A stretch of DNA of 64,000 nt from FEN-1297 sp963843605 (GCA_963843605.1 CAWJLA010000001.1:682001-746000); one strand, 5' to 3'. Positions 17,762-26,838 are shown, counted from the first letter of the stretch. Numbers and translations are program-made. The notes: a model not told the origin generated them from the sequence alone.

Positions 17762-18637
17762 CTACTCAATATTTTGAATCTGTTCGCGGATTTTTTCAAT
17801 TTCCTCTTTTATATAAACCGTATTATGAGTTATCAGAGTAGAAATTGTTTTAGATGAAATTGTGTTTGTTTCCCTGTTCATTTCCTGGCAGAGGAAATTT
17901 AATTTTCTTCCCGGTTCAACACCTTTTTCCATGCTTTCTGAAAAAAACTTAATATGACTGTGAAGTCTCACGCATTCCTCTGTTATATCTGCTTTATCGG
18001 CAATTACGGCTAATTCAAGCGCCAGCCTGTCTTCATCCACACCGACATCTTCCGTAAGCAGTTTTACTTTCTCTTTTAATTTTGCGTAGTATTCTTTTAC
18101 ACTCTTATCCGATTCATCCTCGACATTCTTAAGTCTTTCTTCAATAATTCCAATGCGTTTTTTAAGATCTTCGGCAAGTTCTTTGCCTTCGTCATTTTTC
18201 ATTTTTAACAGCTCGGTTAATGCCTTATCAAGCGCCGTTTTCACCGTCTCAAACTCAGATTCCGAAAATTCTGGGTCACTCAATTCAAAAAGGTCTTTAT
18301 TCAACAGGATATGCTCAAGTTTAATCTTTTCGGTGATCTTTGCCTTTTTTTTCAGTTCCTCTAAAACGTTTACATAATTTCTTAACTTATCCTCATTAAC
18401 CGAAATATTTGATTCGGCATCTTCTTTTCTTCTCAACAAAATAAGAACGGAGAGTTTTCCTCTTTTTATTTTATTTTTAATGAGTTCCCTTATTTCGTAT
18501 TCTTTGGTAGCAAGGGATTGCGGAAATTTAAGTCCTATTTCAAGGTAACGGCTGTTAACACTTTTTACCTCAATTTCTGTCTTATACCTCTCATTTTCGG
18601 CCGAACCTTTGCCGAAGCCGGTCATACTGTAAATCAT
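17762..18637 (-). CDS. yicC: YicC family endoribonuclease
   Basis: The protein has 291 residues. The start MIYSMTGFGKG and the segment VNSRYLEIGLKFP are hallmarks of YicC. The C-terminal DUF1732 part has RLHSHIKFFSESME, GRKLNFLCQEMNRETNTISSK and ends in EKIREQIQNIE. E. coli YicC degrades small RNA such as RyhB. A homologous RNase role here is inferred. It heads the yicC-gmk-rpoZ-coaBC-udg-dnaB run, with a 260-bp upstream gap (18638-18897) that should hold the promoter; no motif could be assigned there. Confidence 0.93.
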   Translation of the reverse strand: MIYSMTGFGKGSAENERYKTEIEVKSVNSRYLEIGLKFPQSLATKEYEIRELIKNKIKRGKLSVLILLRRKEDAESNISVNEDKLRNYVNVLEELKKKAKITEKIKLEHILLNKDLFELSDPEFSESEFETVKTALDKALTELLKMKNDEGKELAEDLKKRIGIIEERLKNVEDESDKSVKEYYAKLKEKVKLLTEDVGVDEDRLALELAVIADKADITEECVRLHSHIKFFSESMEKGVEPGRKLNFLCQEMNRETNTISSKTISTLITHNTVYIKEEIEKIREQIQNIE

Positions 18638-18897
18638 AAAATACCCTTAAAAAAGAATATAAAAATAACAATTTTCATCATGGTTTACAAAACAATTAGT
18701 AGTGCCTATTTTACACGCTTAATTTTATCGGGATCATATTTTTCAGGCAGTTGCCCGTGAATTAATAGATATGAAATTTTAATACCGGAGTCCGGGCTGA
18801 AACCTCCAAACAAAAACAAGAACAGCCTATAAATTTTGTTTTTTTTGCTATTACATTTCAAATTAATAGAAAACTAATCCGTGTTATACATATAAAA

Positions 18898-20928
18898 TTA
18901 AAATGCCTCGCCGATACCGAAATGAATAACCATATTGCCCAGCACATTTCGCGTCTGCCAGAGAAATTCGCTTTTATCGGGATTATAGAACTTAAAGCCG
19001 AAATCAATTCTCAACGGTGCAATTTGAGTATAATATCTGAATCCGAAACCAACAGCAACGGCAACGCCGCTCAATGTAAACTGTTTATATCCCAGCCAGG
19101 TATTTCCGTAATCTGAAAATAAAGCGACACCCGCTGATTCAAGAAATTTATATCGCCATTCAAAGGAACCTTCCATTAAAAAAGTTCCGCCTTTTACGCT
19201 TTGGCCCAGGAGGTTGGTAACAATCTCACTTCCTTTAGGAACAAGCTGGTTCGATCTCCATCCTCTAACCGAGTTGCTTCCTCCGGCATAAAAAGTTCTA
19301 TTGATCGGTACGCCTGCGAAGTCGCCGTAATAAACCTGGATATTGCCGATTTTGAATTTAAGAGCTGCAATGGAATTACGTTTTCTGTCAAGTGAAGAAT
19401 AATATGAACCGGTTAGTTGCAGCTTATAGAACATGGCCCCCCTGTACTTTCGGGAAAATATGTTTTCGAATAGATAAGGGATTGCATTTGCTTCTTCCAC
19501 ATGAAATGACAGGTTATATCCGCGAGTCGGGAATAAAATATTATCGGCCGTAGTGGAAGCTGCATCCGCGGCAATATCCGAAATTAATTTCGTCGAAATA
19601 CTGTCGTTATATGTCCTGTAAACTTCGTTGGATTGCTCGACGGTATAAGATGTGCTCAAATGATTAATAAAAGTATATTCTGGCATTTCAAAATCCAGCG
19701 TAAATGCCGATCCGTATACTGTGTTGTTGTATGTACTTTGTTTATCGATCTTAGCGTACGTTTCCCAAGTACCGAAAATAGGTTTGTTGAACAAATACGG
19801 CTGCTCGATTGTTAATCTGGTATCCACGTATCCCAGCAAAGTAGTGTCTCTGAAGGAAAATCTTCTCACCAGGTTTGCAAAGTCGACATTAAAAATATTC
19901 TGCACCGCAAATGACGAACTGAAAGTCAATTTACGGGCATCACCCAGGAAATTCTTACGAATATAAGCCATGCCGAGACCCACGTTAAATGCGCTCTGCT
20001 GGTTGTTCAATATAAATTCGGGAGAAATTTCGTTCATTAACCCGATTGTGCCCTGAAGTTGAATCGGCACCATACTGTCCGTTGTATCGCTTTCTTTGGG
20101 AGACAATGTTACCGCGTCAAATAAGCTGGTTCTGTAAAGTCTTACCTGGCTTCTCCGGAGATCCGCCTGCTGGTAGAAGTCACCCGGTTTAACGCCTGAA
20201 ATTCTTTTAAGAAGACTATTTGAAACCAGATGTGCTCCTTGACCCTGTTTTTTAACAAGTACGGAATCAATCTGGTATCTCTTACCGGTAGAAAAGAAAA
20301 TATTAATATCGGCTTTATTTTTTAGAGTGTCTTTGATTATTATCGTGCTGTCGAACTTTGCCAGCATGTAACCGTTATTAAGCAGATCGGTTATAACAGT
20401 ACTGGTATTGTTCTGCACAATACTCTGAGAATACCTCTTGGTCGTATCAATTTCCAGATCGTTGTCCAGATACTTTTTAAGAAAATCCGGTACTTTTTGA
20501 AGACCGTCTACAATCAAATCTCCGAACAAAGAGGGCTCGTTTTCTTTAATAATATAAGTAAGATCAACATCTTTGCCGGATTTATTTACCTTATATTCAT
20601 AAGAAAATTTAGCGTTAAAAAAACCGTTTGAAATATAATAATCTTTTAAGGCCGACAAATCGAGCACTATGTTGGTTGAATCGAAATACGAAGGTTCTTT
20701 GCCCAGACTGGAAAAAGAGTGCAGGAATTTCCAAAACCACCAAGGAGTTACCTGAGAATATATTACATCCAGAAGCACCGAAGACGAAATCGAATTATTC
20801 CCCTTAAATGTTATGGAATTTAATTCGTATCTTGTACTTGTCTGAGCTGCAAGAGGAAGGGTAATCAGTAAAACCATTACGATAAATATGAGCTTCTTGG
20901 GCATTTTTATAGAATTGCTTCCTTGCAT
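18898..20928 (-). CDS. Omp85-family outer-membrane protein (BamA/TamA-like)
   Basis: The protein has 676 residues. A signal peptide (ending near PLAAQ) is followed by POTRA-type repeats (about 30-290) and a C-terminal 16-strand Omp85/D15 surface-antigen barrel (about 300-676). The barrel has the substrate-loop motif VRGWRSNQLVP (VRGF-like) and ends in GEAF. It is shorter than a five-POTRA BamA and resembles TamA-like or second BamA copies common in this phylum. Two starts are possible, ATG at 20928 and ATG at 20904; the latter begins MPKKLIFIVMVLLITL and gives the cleaner signal peptide. It follows the lipoprotein gene by 36 bp. It probably inserts or exports outer-membrane proteins. Confidence 0.85.
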   Translation of the reverse strand: MQGSNSIKMPKKLIFIVMVLLITLPLAAQTSTRYELNSITFKGNNSISSSVLLDVIYSQVTPWWFWKFLHSFSSLGKEPSYFDSTNIVLDLSALKDYYISNGFFNAKFSYEYKVNKSGKDVDLTYIIKENEPSLFGDLIVDGLQKVPDFLKKYLDNDLEIDTTKRYSQSIVQNNTSTVITDLLNNGYMLAKFDSTIIIKDTLKNKADINIFFSTGKRYQIDSVLVKKQGQGAHLVSNSLLKRISGVKPGDFYQQADLRRSQVRLYRTSLFDAVTLSPKESDTTDSMVPIQLQGTIGLMNEISPEFILNNQQSAFNVGLGMAYIRKNFLGDARKLTFSSSFAVQNIFNVDFANLVRRFSFRDTTLLGYVDTRLTIEQPYLFNKPIFGTWETYAKIDKQSTYNNTVYGSAFTLDFEMPEYTFINHLSTSYTVEQSNEVYRTYNDSISTKLISDIAADAASTTADNILFPTRGYNLSFHVEEANAIPYLFENIFSRKYRGAMFYKLQLTGSYYSSLDRKRNSIAALKFKIGNIQVYYGDFAGVPINRTFYAGGSNSVRGWRSNQLVPKGSEIVTNLLGQSVKGGTFLMEGSFEWRYKFLESAGVALFSDYGNTWLGYKQFTLSGVAVAVGFGFRYYTQIAPLRIDFGFKFYNPDKSEFLWQTRNVLGNMVIHFGIGEAF

Positions 20929-20964
20929 TATAAAATTAATAATTTGGAATAAAGTAAGTTCATG

Positions 20965-21594
20965 TCAGTATTTTAGCACTATATCCCTCGCAACTACCTT
21001 TACTCCGGGATAATCTCTTTGAAAATTGCTGAGGAAGAAAGATTTTACTTCCGGAAAGTCAATGTTATCGGACAAATATAAAGAGACAGGCTTCCCGGGT
21101 TCGGAAACCAAATGCGCATAATATGTTTTCCCTTCTTCGAAATTTATCAGGTATGAATAAACCTCGCCCCCGCCGCTACCCAAAAAATAATCCTGCGAAT
21201 TATAATAAATCAGTTGATAATCCAGCGCTGACAGTTCCATTTTTTTCACTAGAGATTCCTTAAATGAGCCGCTAAGCACTTTAGTTTCAAAAACATTATT
21301 AAGCACGGTTCCAGATTTTTTTAGCAATACGAATTTGATACCCCATTCGCTGCCGTTCTTAATTTCTTCTCCGGCAGCAATTTCAATTACGGAATCTCTG
21401 TCGTATTTACCTTTTATTGCAAATTGAACATTTTCTCCCAATTCTTTTTTCGCCTGTTGCAGTACAACCTCCGGATTTTCATAATCTATATTTACTTTTT
21501 CAGCCGAATTGTTTTTTTTATTCCCGCATGAATATAGAGTAAAAGCCAGGCAAATAGATAAAATTAACCCGAGTTTTTTATTTGATAATAACAT
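20965..21594 (-). CDS. Hypothetical lipoprotein
   Basis: The protein has 209 residues. The N-terminus has a lipoprotein signal with lipobox LYSC (Cys about residue 23), then a KKNNSAEK linker. The remaining domain (about 35-209) is of mixed alpha/beta character with no recognised family. Its start codon lies inside the end of the upstream L,D-transpeptidase-like gene (17-bp overlap), so the two are probably translationally coupled and may work together in the envelope. The following gene encodes an Omp85 protein, so a role in the periplasm is likely. Confidence 0.75.
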   Translation of the reverse strand: MLLSNKKLGLILSICLAFTLYSCGNKKNNSAEKVNIDYENPEVVLQQAKKELGENVQFAIKGKYDRDSVIEIAAGEEIKNGSEWGIKFVLLKKSGTVLNNVFETKVLSGSFKESLVKKMELSALDYQLIYYNSQDYFLGSGGGEVYSYLINFEEGKTYYAHLVSEPGKPVSLYLSDNIDFPEVKSFFLSNFQRDYPGVKVVARDIVLKY

Positions 21595-22264
21595 GAGTTC
21601 CCTTCTTAACTACCGAATAAAGTTCATCAATTCCTTCGTTGCTTATTGCAACCGATCCGTCGGTCCAGTTATAATTAAAAGGTAAAAACCGGAATACATA
21701 ATTCAACCTCCCGATGCCGTGAATACCCATTTTCCCGCCGAGCGGTGTACCGGATGTTGGACATATGTCTTTATCATTATCGTATTTCAGCGTATCGAAT
21801 TGCGCCTGACTGATCATTCCTTTTCTCAGTGCATTGGCAGCATCTTCAAGGTTAGGATAATTAATTTCTAAAAATTTGTAATATCTGTTGGTGGTATCAA
21901 TTCCGCAAATTTTATAATTGCCAACCGGCGTAGATAAATCGCCTGCTTTTATTTTCGGACTGTTTACGTTCCTTCCGAAATTTGCACGGTATGTTTTTAT
22001 TAATACCGTATCCTGATAAAGCATAAGCGAGTATTTCCGCCTGTCGACAACAATATTTGGGTCTGTAATTTTAACAATGCCTTTTTCCTGCATAGCCTTG
22101 TACAGAGGCACTTCGCGCAGGTTAATTATAACTCCGTATATGATAACACCCGCCATAAAAAGAATAATTCCGCCGCTGAAAAATAATACGTTCCTCAGTA
22201 AATTTATATTTATATAAAAAAAAGGATTATTTTTTTTTATTTCGGTTGAATTTGGAATTTTCAT
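21578..22264 (-). CDS. L,D-transpeptidase (YkuD)-like protein with Cys-to-Ser at the active site
   Basis: The protein has 228 residues, with one N-terminal transmembrane segment (about 25-45) and a YkuD fold. The LGGKMGIHGIG motif carries the conserved His182. In active enzymes the next motif is T-x-G-C-I-A-x-S-N. Here it is TDGSVAISNEGIDELY, with Ser204 (codon TCG, complement of 21653-21655) where the nucleophilic Cys should be. L,D-transpeptidases form 3-3 peptidoglycan cross-links or attach proteins to it through a Cys thioester. This copy is probably inactive in that reaction or has a changed chemistry. It overlaps the next lipoprotein gene by 17 bp. Confidence 0.85.
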   Translation of the reverse strand: MKIPNSTEIKKNNPFFYININLLRNVLFFSGGIILFMAGVIIYGVIINLREVPLYKAMQEKGIVKITDPNIVVDRRKYSLMLYQDTVLIKTYRANFGRNVNSPKIKAGDLSTPVGNYKICGIDTTNRYYKFLEINYPNLEDAANALRKGMISQAQFDTLKYDNDKDICPTSGTPLGGKMGIHGIGRLNYVFRFLPFNYNWTDGSVAISNEGIDELYSVVKKGTHVIIK

Positions 22265-22491
22265 TAAATATTAAAATAATGAAGAAAGAATAACTTGTGG
22301 AATTAATTCTTTATCGGGTTAAAATTTAACTAAAATTTTCATAATTATTAAGTTAAATTATTTTATACATACATTTGGGGCCATTTAGTACAGTTATGCT
22401 GATAACTCAACCGCCGCCAAGTGATTAAAAACCGGTATGAATATTTTAAATTACGGTCGACTATTGATTAATTCCGGATATAAACAGAAAA

Positions 22492-22515
22492 GCCCGGTAA
22501 AAGCAATTACCGGGC
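22492..22515 (-). terminator. Rho-independent terminator of the rplM-frr operon
   Basis: A perfect 9-bp inverted repeat GCCCGGTAA (22492-22500) / TTACCGGGC (22507-22515) has a 6-nt loop. On the minus strand the stem is followed by TTTTCTGTTT. It lies 21 bp beyond the frr stop codon. Confidence 0.85.
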
Positions 22516-22535
22516 GGGAAAAAAGTTTTAGTTTA

Positions 22536-23090
22536 TTAAACTTCCATAATCTCTTTTTCTTTGTGCTTCAAAACTTCATCGATATGATGTATATGTTCAT
22601 CGGTTAATTTTTGAATTCTATCTTCCGCGTCTTTCAACTGATCCTCGGAAATTTTTTTGTCCTTTTCCTCCCTCTTTAAATGCTCATTTGCATCGCGTCT
22701 TACGTTTCTTATCGCTACCTTATAATCCTCGCCGAATTTTTTAACGAGTTTAACCAGATCTTTTCTTCTTTCCTCATTTAAAGGCGGAACGGGTACTTTA
22801 ATATTAGTACCGTCGCTTACAGGATTAAAACCCAGATTAGCCTCCAGTATAGCTTTATCTACAGCAGAAACAACTGACTTGTCCCACGGCGTAATAGAAA
22901 GCGTATGTGCATCCAGCACGGTTACATTTGCTACCTGGTTTAACGGCGTCATGTTTCCGTAGTATTCTACTTTTATGCCGTCAAGTAAAGCTGTGGTAGC
23001 TTTCCCGGATCTTATTTTTGAGAGTTCAGATCTTAGAGCTTCGAGAGATTTGTCCATTCTAGCTCTTGCGTCTTTAATTATTTGTTCCAT
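22536..23090 (-). CDS. frr: Ribosome recycling factor
   Basis: The protein has 184 residues, the usual length. Characteristic segments are KSLEALRSELSKIRSGKA, VEYYGNMTPLNQVANVTV, LSITPWDKSVVSAVDKAIL, NIKVPVPPLNEERRKDLVK and VAIRNVRRDANEHLK. With EF-G it splits post-termination ribosomes. It is the last gene of the rplM-rpsI-rpsB-tsf-pyrH-frr run and ends at a strong terminator. Confidence 0.97.
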   Translation of the reverse strand: MEQIIKDARARMDKSLEALRSELSKIRSGKATTALLDGIKVEYYGNMTPLNQVANVTVLDAHTLSITPWDKSVVSAVDKAILEANLGFNPVSDGTNIKVPVPPLNEERRKDLVKLVKKFGEDYKVAIRNVRRDANEHLKREEKDKKISEDQLKDAEDRIQKLTDEHIHHIDEVLKHKEKEIMEV

Positions 23091-23148
23091 TATAACCTCT
23101 CGGTTTGTTTTGAATTAAACTTCAATAAAAATTATTTTACTTAAAAAA

Positions 23149-23865
23149 TTAATCTTTAATAATAGTACCGACTTTCTCACCTTCAACCAGCTTTAACAGA
23201 TTATCCGGAACATCCATATTAAAAACAACCATAGGAAGATTGTTTTCCTGGCACAAACTAACTGCAGTGAGATCCATTACTCTAAGATTTTTTTTCAAGA
23301 CATCCAGATAAGTAATATGTTCAAATTTGCTGGCATTTGGATTTTTTTCCGGATCCGAATCAAATACTCCGTCTACTCTGGTCCCCTTTATTATCACTTC
23401 GGCTTCAATTTCTACCGCTCTTAACGAAGCAGCGGTATCCGTGCTGAAATAAGGGTGACCGGTTCCCGCTCCGAAGATCACCACTCTGCCCTTTTCAAGA
23501 TGTCTTATTGCCCTTCTTCGTATATAAGGTTCTGCAATTTCCTCCATGTGTATCGCACTCATCAGCCGAGAATACACACCGTTATGTTCAATGGCATTTT
23601 GAAGAGCTAAAGAATTAATTACGGTTGCCAGCATTCCCATCTGATCGCCGGTTACCCGGTCTATGCCCTGGTCATTTGCACTCAAGCCGCGGTAAATATT
23701 GCCGCCGCCGATTACAATACCCACCTGTACGCCAATATCATGTACTTTTTTCACTTCCGTCGCAAAAAAATTCAGAACATTATGGTCAATTCCGAATCCT
23801 TTTTTTCCCATTAAAGATTCGCCGCTTAGTTTAAGCAGTATTCTTTTATATTTTATTTCTTTCAT
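23149..23865 (-). CDS. pyrH: Uridylate kinase (UMP kinase)
   Basis: The protein has 238 residues. It starts with KYKRILLKLSGESLMG and has GIVIGGGNIYRG, DRVTGDQMGMLATVINSLAL, VVIFGAGTGHPYFSTDTAA and KGTRVDGVFDSDP, all PyrH hallmarks of the amino-acid kinase fold. It makes UDP from UMP. The gene lies between tsf and frr, the conserved bacterial order. A strong hairpin 3' of tsf (24015-24044) may partly separate it from the upstream ribosomal genes, so the 186-bp gap may hold an extra promoter. Confidence 0.97.
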   Translation of the reverse strand: MKEIKYKRILLKLSGESLMGKKGFGIDHNVLNFFATEVKKVHDIGVQVGIVIGGGNIYRGLSANDQGIDRVTGDQMGMLATVINSLALQNAIEHNGVYSRLMSAIHMEEIAEPYIRRRAIRHLEKGRVVIFGAGTGHPYFSTDTAASLRAVEIEAEVIIKGTRVDGVFDSDPEKNPNASKFEHITYLDVLKKNLRVMDLTAVSLCQENNLPMVVFNMDVPDNLLKLVEGEKVGTIIKD

Positions 23866-24014
23866 ATATTCCGATCATTGTGAAAGGTAAATTTAATTGC
23901 AGCGCCCGAAATGATATGTAATGCATTCCACATTTTGCATAAGTTCGATCAATTTCAAGGCCCGTCAATAAGATACTAAAACTTAATGGTTAAAATTACG
24001 AAATTAATATAAAA

Positions 24015-24044
24015 AAAAGGTCTTAAAAATTTTTAAGACCTTTT
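24015..24044 (-). terminator. Strong hairpin downstream of tsf
   Basis: A perfect 30-bp palindrome (AAAAGGTCTTAAAAA at 24015-24029 and its complement at 24030-24044) starts 7 bp beyond the tsf stop. On the minus strand the stem ends in a T run. It is a likely terminator or attenuator between tsf and pyrH. Confidence 0.8.
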
Positions 24045-24051
24045 AAGAAAA

Positions 24052-24910
24052 TTACTTATTTTCATCGCTGAGATGGAAACGCCGGAATTTGTCTATTTTT
24101 ATCTGCGTTCCTTGTTTCGAATTAAATTCTTTTAACAAATCGGCAATAGACTTTGAGTTATCTTTAATAAATGCCTGTTCGTTCAAGCAATTTTCCTGAT
24201 AATATTTGTTTAATTTACCCTGAGCAATTTTTTCAAGAATCTGTTCCGGTTTTCCTTCTTTACGTGCAAGCTCTTTATATATATCAATTTCCTTGTTTAT
24301 AAGATCCTGAGGAACTTCTTCTCTGTAAACGCAAATAGGTTTCATTGCTGCAACTTGCATTGCAATGTCCTTAGCAAACTCGTTGAATTCATCTCCGACG
24401 CCTGCAGCATTTTCAAATTTTACGAGTACTCCCAGTTTCGAACCTAAATGTACGTAATCAACTAACATCCCGTTCGGAGCCTCTTCGAATGCAAATCTTG
24501 ATATCTGGATTTTCTCTCCGACTTTTCCCATTACATCGGTAAGCATATCTCTTTAAATCGGCATTTTTCTCCAAAAGCTCATTTACACCGGAAGATTTGG
24601 TTTTTTCAACAGCTTCAAGAACGGCATCTGCAAGCTTTACAAAGTCTTCGCTTTTCGCAACAAAGTCGGTTTCGCAGTTTACTTCAACAATAACTGCCGA
24701 TTTTTTATCTGCCGAAACTTTTGTAAGCACTAATCCTTCGTTTGCACTTTTTTCTGCTCTTTTGGATGCAACGGCAGCTCCTTTTTTACGTAGAATCTCT
24801 ATCGCTTTTTCAAAATCGCCGTCGGCCTCGGTAAGGGCTTTCTTGCAGTCCATCATGCCCGCACCGGTTTTTTGTCTCAATTCATTTACTTGTGCAGCTG
24901 TAATAGCCAT
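24052..24910 (-). CDS. tsf: Elongation factor Ts, interrupted by an apparent one-base frameshift
   Basis: The N-terminal part (24910 down to about 24550) has ITAAQVNELRQKTGAGMMDC and the TDFVAK motif of EF-Ts. The C-terminal part (24546 down to 24052) begins MLTDVMGKVGEKIQISRF and has the C-terminal coiled-coil and dimerisation regions. The two parts are in different frames and join smoothly (ADLK then DMLTDV) if one extra base near 24550-24554 is removed, giving 285 residues, a normal length. EF-Ts recharges EF-Tu with GTP and is essential, and the rest is well conserved, so a sequencing or assembly error is more likely than a true null gene. It follows rpsB, the usual partner. Confidence 0.88.
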
Positions 24911-24954
24911 ATCCTAATTCCTTTATTTTTAATTATCTGAAGAAGTATTCTTTC

Positions 24955-25767
24955 TTATTTTGCGCTTTCTTTATCTTCCTTATTTTTACCGGCAGCTTCT
25001 TTTCTTTCCTCTTCTTTTCTCTCTTCTTCTTTTTCCTTCTTCATTCTTTCGTGTTCGGCACTTTCTTCGGCTTTAATTTCCTTAGCTTTTGCTTCGCCTT
25101 CGATTACCGCATCGGCCATTGCGTTTACAATTACTTCAATAGTTTTAACTGCATCGTCGTTTGCAGGTATAATATAATCTACCGGATCCGGATCACAATT
25201 GGTATCCACTATAGCCAAAACCGGAATATTCAGCCTTTGTGCCTCTTTAATCGCAATACTTTCTTTTTTAATATCAACGACAAACATTGCACCGGGCAGT
25301 CTGTTCATCGTCTCAATACCTTCCAAAACTTTTTTCAGTTTATCTTTTTCTCTGGTAAGGAATAAACGTTCCTTCTTAGTTAGTTTATCGAACGTACCGT
25401 CCGTTTCCTGCTTTTCGATATTATTAAGTCTTTTTATACTTTTTCTTATCGTCGAAAAGTTTGTAAGCATACCGCCCAGCCATCTCTCGCTCACCCAGTT
25501 GGAGCCGCATCTTCTGGCTTCGGTTTCAATAATATTCTTTGCTTGTTTTTTGGTACCGACAAAGAGAACTTTCTTACCTTCGGAAATCATCTTCGAAAGA
25601 TTTTCGGCAGCATTACCGATGTGTTCCTGAGTCTTTTTGAGATCAATGATGTGAATCCCGTTTTTTTCCATAAAAATATATGGTTTCATTTTGGGATTCC
25701 AGCGGCGGGTTAAGTGCCCGAAATGTGCGCCGGCTTCTATTAGCTGTGTTAATTCAACTTTTTTCAT
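24955..25767 (-). CDS. rpsB: 30S ribosomal protein S2
   Basis: The protein has 270 residues. It starts ELTQLIEAGAHFGHLTRRWNPKM and has FVGTKKQAKNIIETEARRCG, WVSERWLGGMLTNFSTIRKS and LNIPVLAIVDTNCDPDPVDY, all S2 signatures. The last 45 residues are a Lys/Glu-rich tail (EKEEERKEEERKEAAGK) beyond the conserved core, common in Bacteroidota. The gene is directly upstream of tsf. A large hairpin lies in the gap before it. Confidence 0.97.
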   Translation of the reverse strand: MKKVELTQLIEAGAHFGHLTRRWNPKMKPYIFMEKNGIHIIDLKKTQEHIGNAAENLSKMISEGKKVLFVGTKKQAKNIIETEARRCGSNWVSERWLGGMLTNFSTIRKSIKRLNNIEKQETDGTFDKLTKKERLFLTREKDKLKKVLEGIETMNRLPGAMFVVDIKKESIAIKEAQRLNIPVLAIVDTNCDPDPVDYIIPANDDAVKTIEVIVNAMADAVIEGEAKAKEIKAEESAEHERMKKEKEEERKEEERKEAAGKNKEDKESAK

Positions 25768-25884
25768 TTTTACTCCTGTTTTTGTCTTCTATTTCCTTCA
25801 ACTTTACTTTTCATTCCTGCTAAACATTTAATAAGCAGGGACACAGGAAGCAAATCGGGAAATAGTGATTGGTTAAGTTCAAGC

Positions 25885-25966
25885 TTAAGTTCAAGATTGT
25901 TCAAGTTTAGTTGTAAGAATATATAAATAAGCTTAAAATTTTTCTTGAATTTGATCTTGAACTTAA
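25885..25966. repeat. Long inverted repeat between rpsI and rpsB
   Basis: A perfect 13-bp inverted repeat, TTAAGTTCAAGAT (25885-25897) and its complement (25954-25966), is extended by a second 6-bp pairing TTCAAG (25900-25905) / CTTGAA (25944-25949). It fills much of the 212-bp rpsI-rpsB gap (25768-25979). As RNA it would form a long stem in the operon leader of rpsB. It may act as a terminator, processing site or S2-binding leader; nothing in the sequence decides between them. Confidence 0.6.
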
Positions 25967-25979
25967 ACTCTTTAAAAAA

Positions 25980-26367
25980 TCATCTCTTAGAGAATTGGAA
26001 TCTTTTACGGGCTTTAGGCTGGCCGTATTTTTTCCGTTCAACCATTCTGGGATCTCTGGTTAAAAATCCTTCGGCTTTGAGCGCAGGTCTCGAAATCGGC
26101 ATTTATAGAAACCAAAGCTCTGGTAATTCCCAGTCTGATGGCTTGTGCCTGACCGGTGGTACCGCCGCCGTTAACTTTAACTAAAACGTCATAGCGACCT
26201 GTTGTTTCGGTTACCTTGAAGGGATTAAGAATATCTTCTCTGCTTAAAAGTTGGGGAAAGGCATGTTCGAATTCTTTTCCGTTAACTGTTATTTTACCGT
26301 TACCGTTCCTTAAAATGACCCTTGCTACAGAAGTTTTTCTTCTACCTACAAATATTTGATCTGCCAT
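25980..26367 (-). CDS. rpsI: 30S ribosomal protein S9, interrupted by an apparent one-base frameshift
   Basis: The reading frame from 26367 gives the S9 core: FVGRRKTSVARVILR, VNGGGTTGQAQAIRLGITRAL, then VSINADF. After this the frame changes. The correct C-terminus is in another frame (RPALKAEGFLTRDPRMVERK, then KYGQPKARKRFQFSKR, stop at 25980-25982). One extra base near 26087-26092 explains it, and without it S9 has 128 residues, the normal length. The KR-rich tail reaches the P site of the ribosome, so a real loss would be unlikely to be tolerated. It lies 23 bp after rplM. Confidence 0.88.
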
Positions 26368-26390
26368 TATTTCTATTTCTCCGTTATAAT

Positions 26391-26825
26391 CTAAATTAAT
26401 TCCGGTTTTTGTGCTTGATGAGGATGATTCTCCCCGGCATAAACTTTTAATTTTTTAACAAGTTTTCTTCCCAGCCTGTTTTTCGGAAGCATACCCTTAA
26501 CCGCCGTTTCAATCACGAATTCCGGTTTTTTAGCCATTAACTCTTCAAAGCTCCTAACCTTTAATCCGCCGGGATAGCCGGAATAATGAGAATAATTCTT
26601 TAATAATTCTCTTTTACCGGTCATTTTAACTTTATCGGCGTTTATAACAACAACAAAATCACCTGCATCCATATTCGGCGTAAAAATGGCTTTGTTCTTA
26701 CCGCGGATAATACGGGCAATCTTTGTTGCAAGACGACCCAGTACCTGATCTGTTGCATCCACAAGATACCATTTCCTATCCGCATCCTGGGCATTTACAA
26801 ACTTCGTTATTTTTTCTTGTTTCAC
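26391..26825 (-). CDS. rplM: 50S ribosomal protein L13
   Basis: The protein has 144 residues from the GTG at 26823-26825. A longer frame starts at 26858 with an ATG, but a strong Shine-Dalgarno GGAGG (26834-26838) lies 8 nt before the GTG, and the shorter form (KQEKITKFVNAQDADRKWYL) has the normal L13 length. Core motifs: DQVLGRLATKIARIIRGKNK, NMDAGDFVVVINADKVK and GMLPKNRLGRKLVKKLKVY. It is the first gene of the leftward rplM-rpsI-rpsB-tsf-pyrH-frr operon. The promoter should be in 26826-27000. Confidence 0.95.
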   Translation of the reverse strand: MKQEKITKFVNAQDADRKWYLVDATDQVLGRLATKIARIIRGKNKAIFTPNMDAGDFVVVINADKVKMTGKRELLKNYSHYSGYPGGLKVRSFEELMAKKPEFVIETAVKGMLPKNRLGRKLVKKLKVYAGENHPHQAQKPELI

Positions 26826-26833
26826 GCTGTTTT

Positions 26834-26838
26834 CCTCC
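26834..26838 (-). promoter_or_regulatory. Shine-Dalgarno site that decides the rplM start
   Basis: GGAGG on the minus strand is 8 nt before the GTG codon at 26823-26825. No comparable site precedes the upstream ATG at 26858, so the GTG is the preferred start. Confidence 0.8.

Noticed and set aside
24052..24910. Programmed +1 frameshifting in tsf
   Set aside because: No slippery codon with stop, no prfB-like signal, and the same type of single-base insertion occurs in three unrelated genes, so sequence error is simpler.
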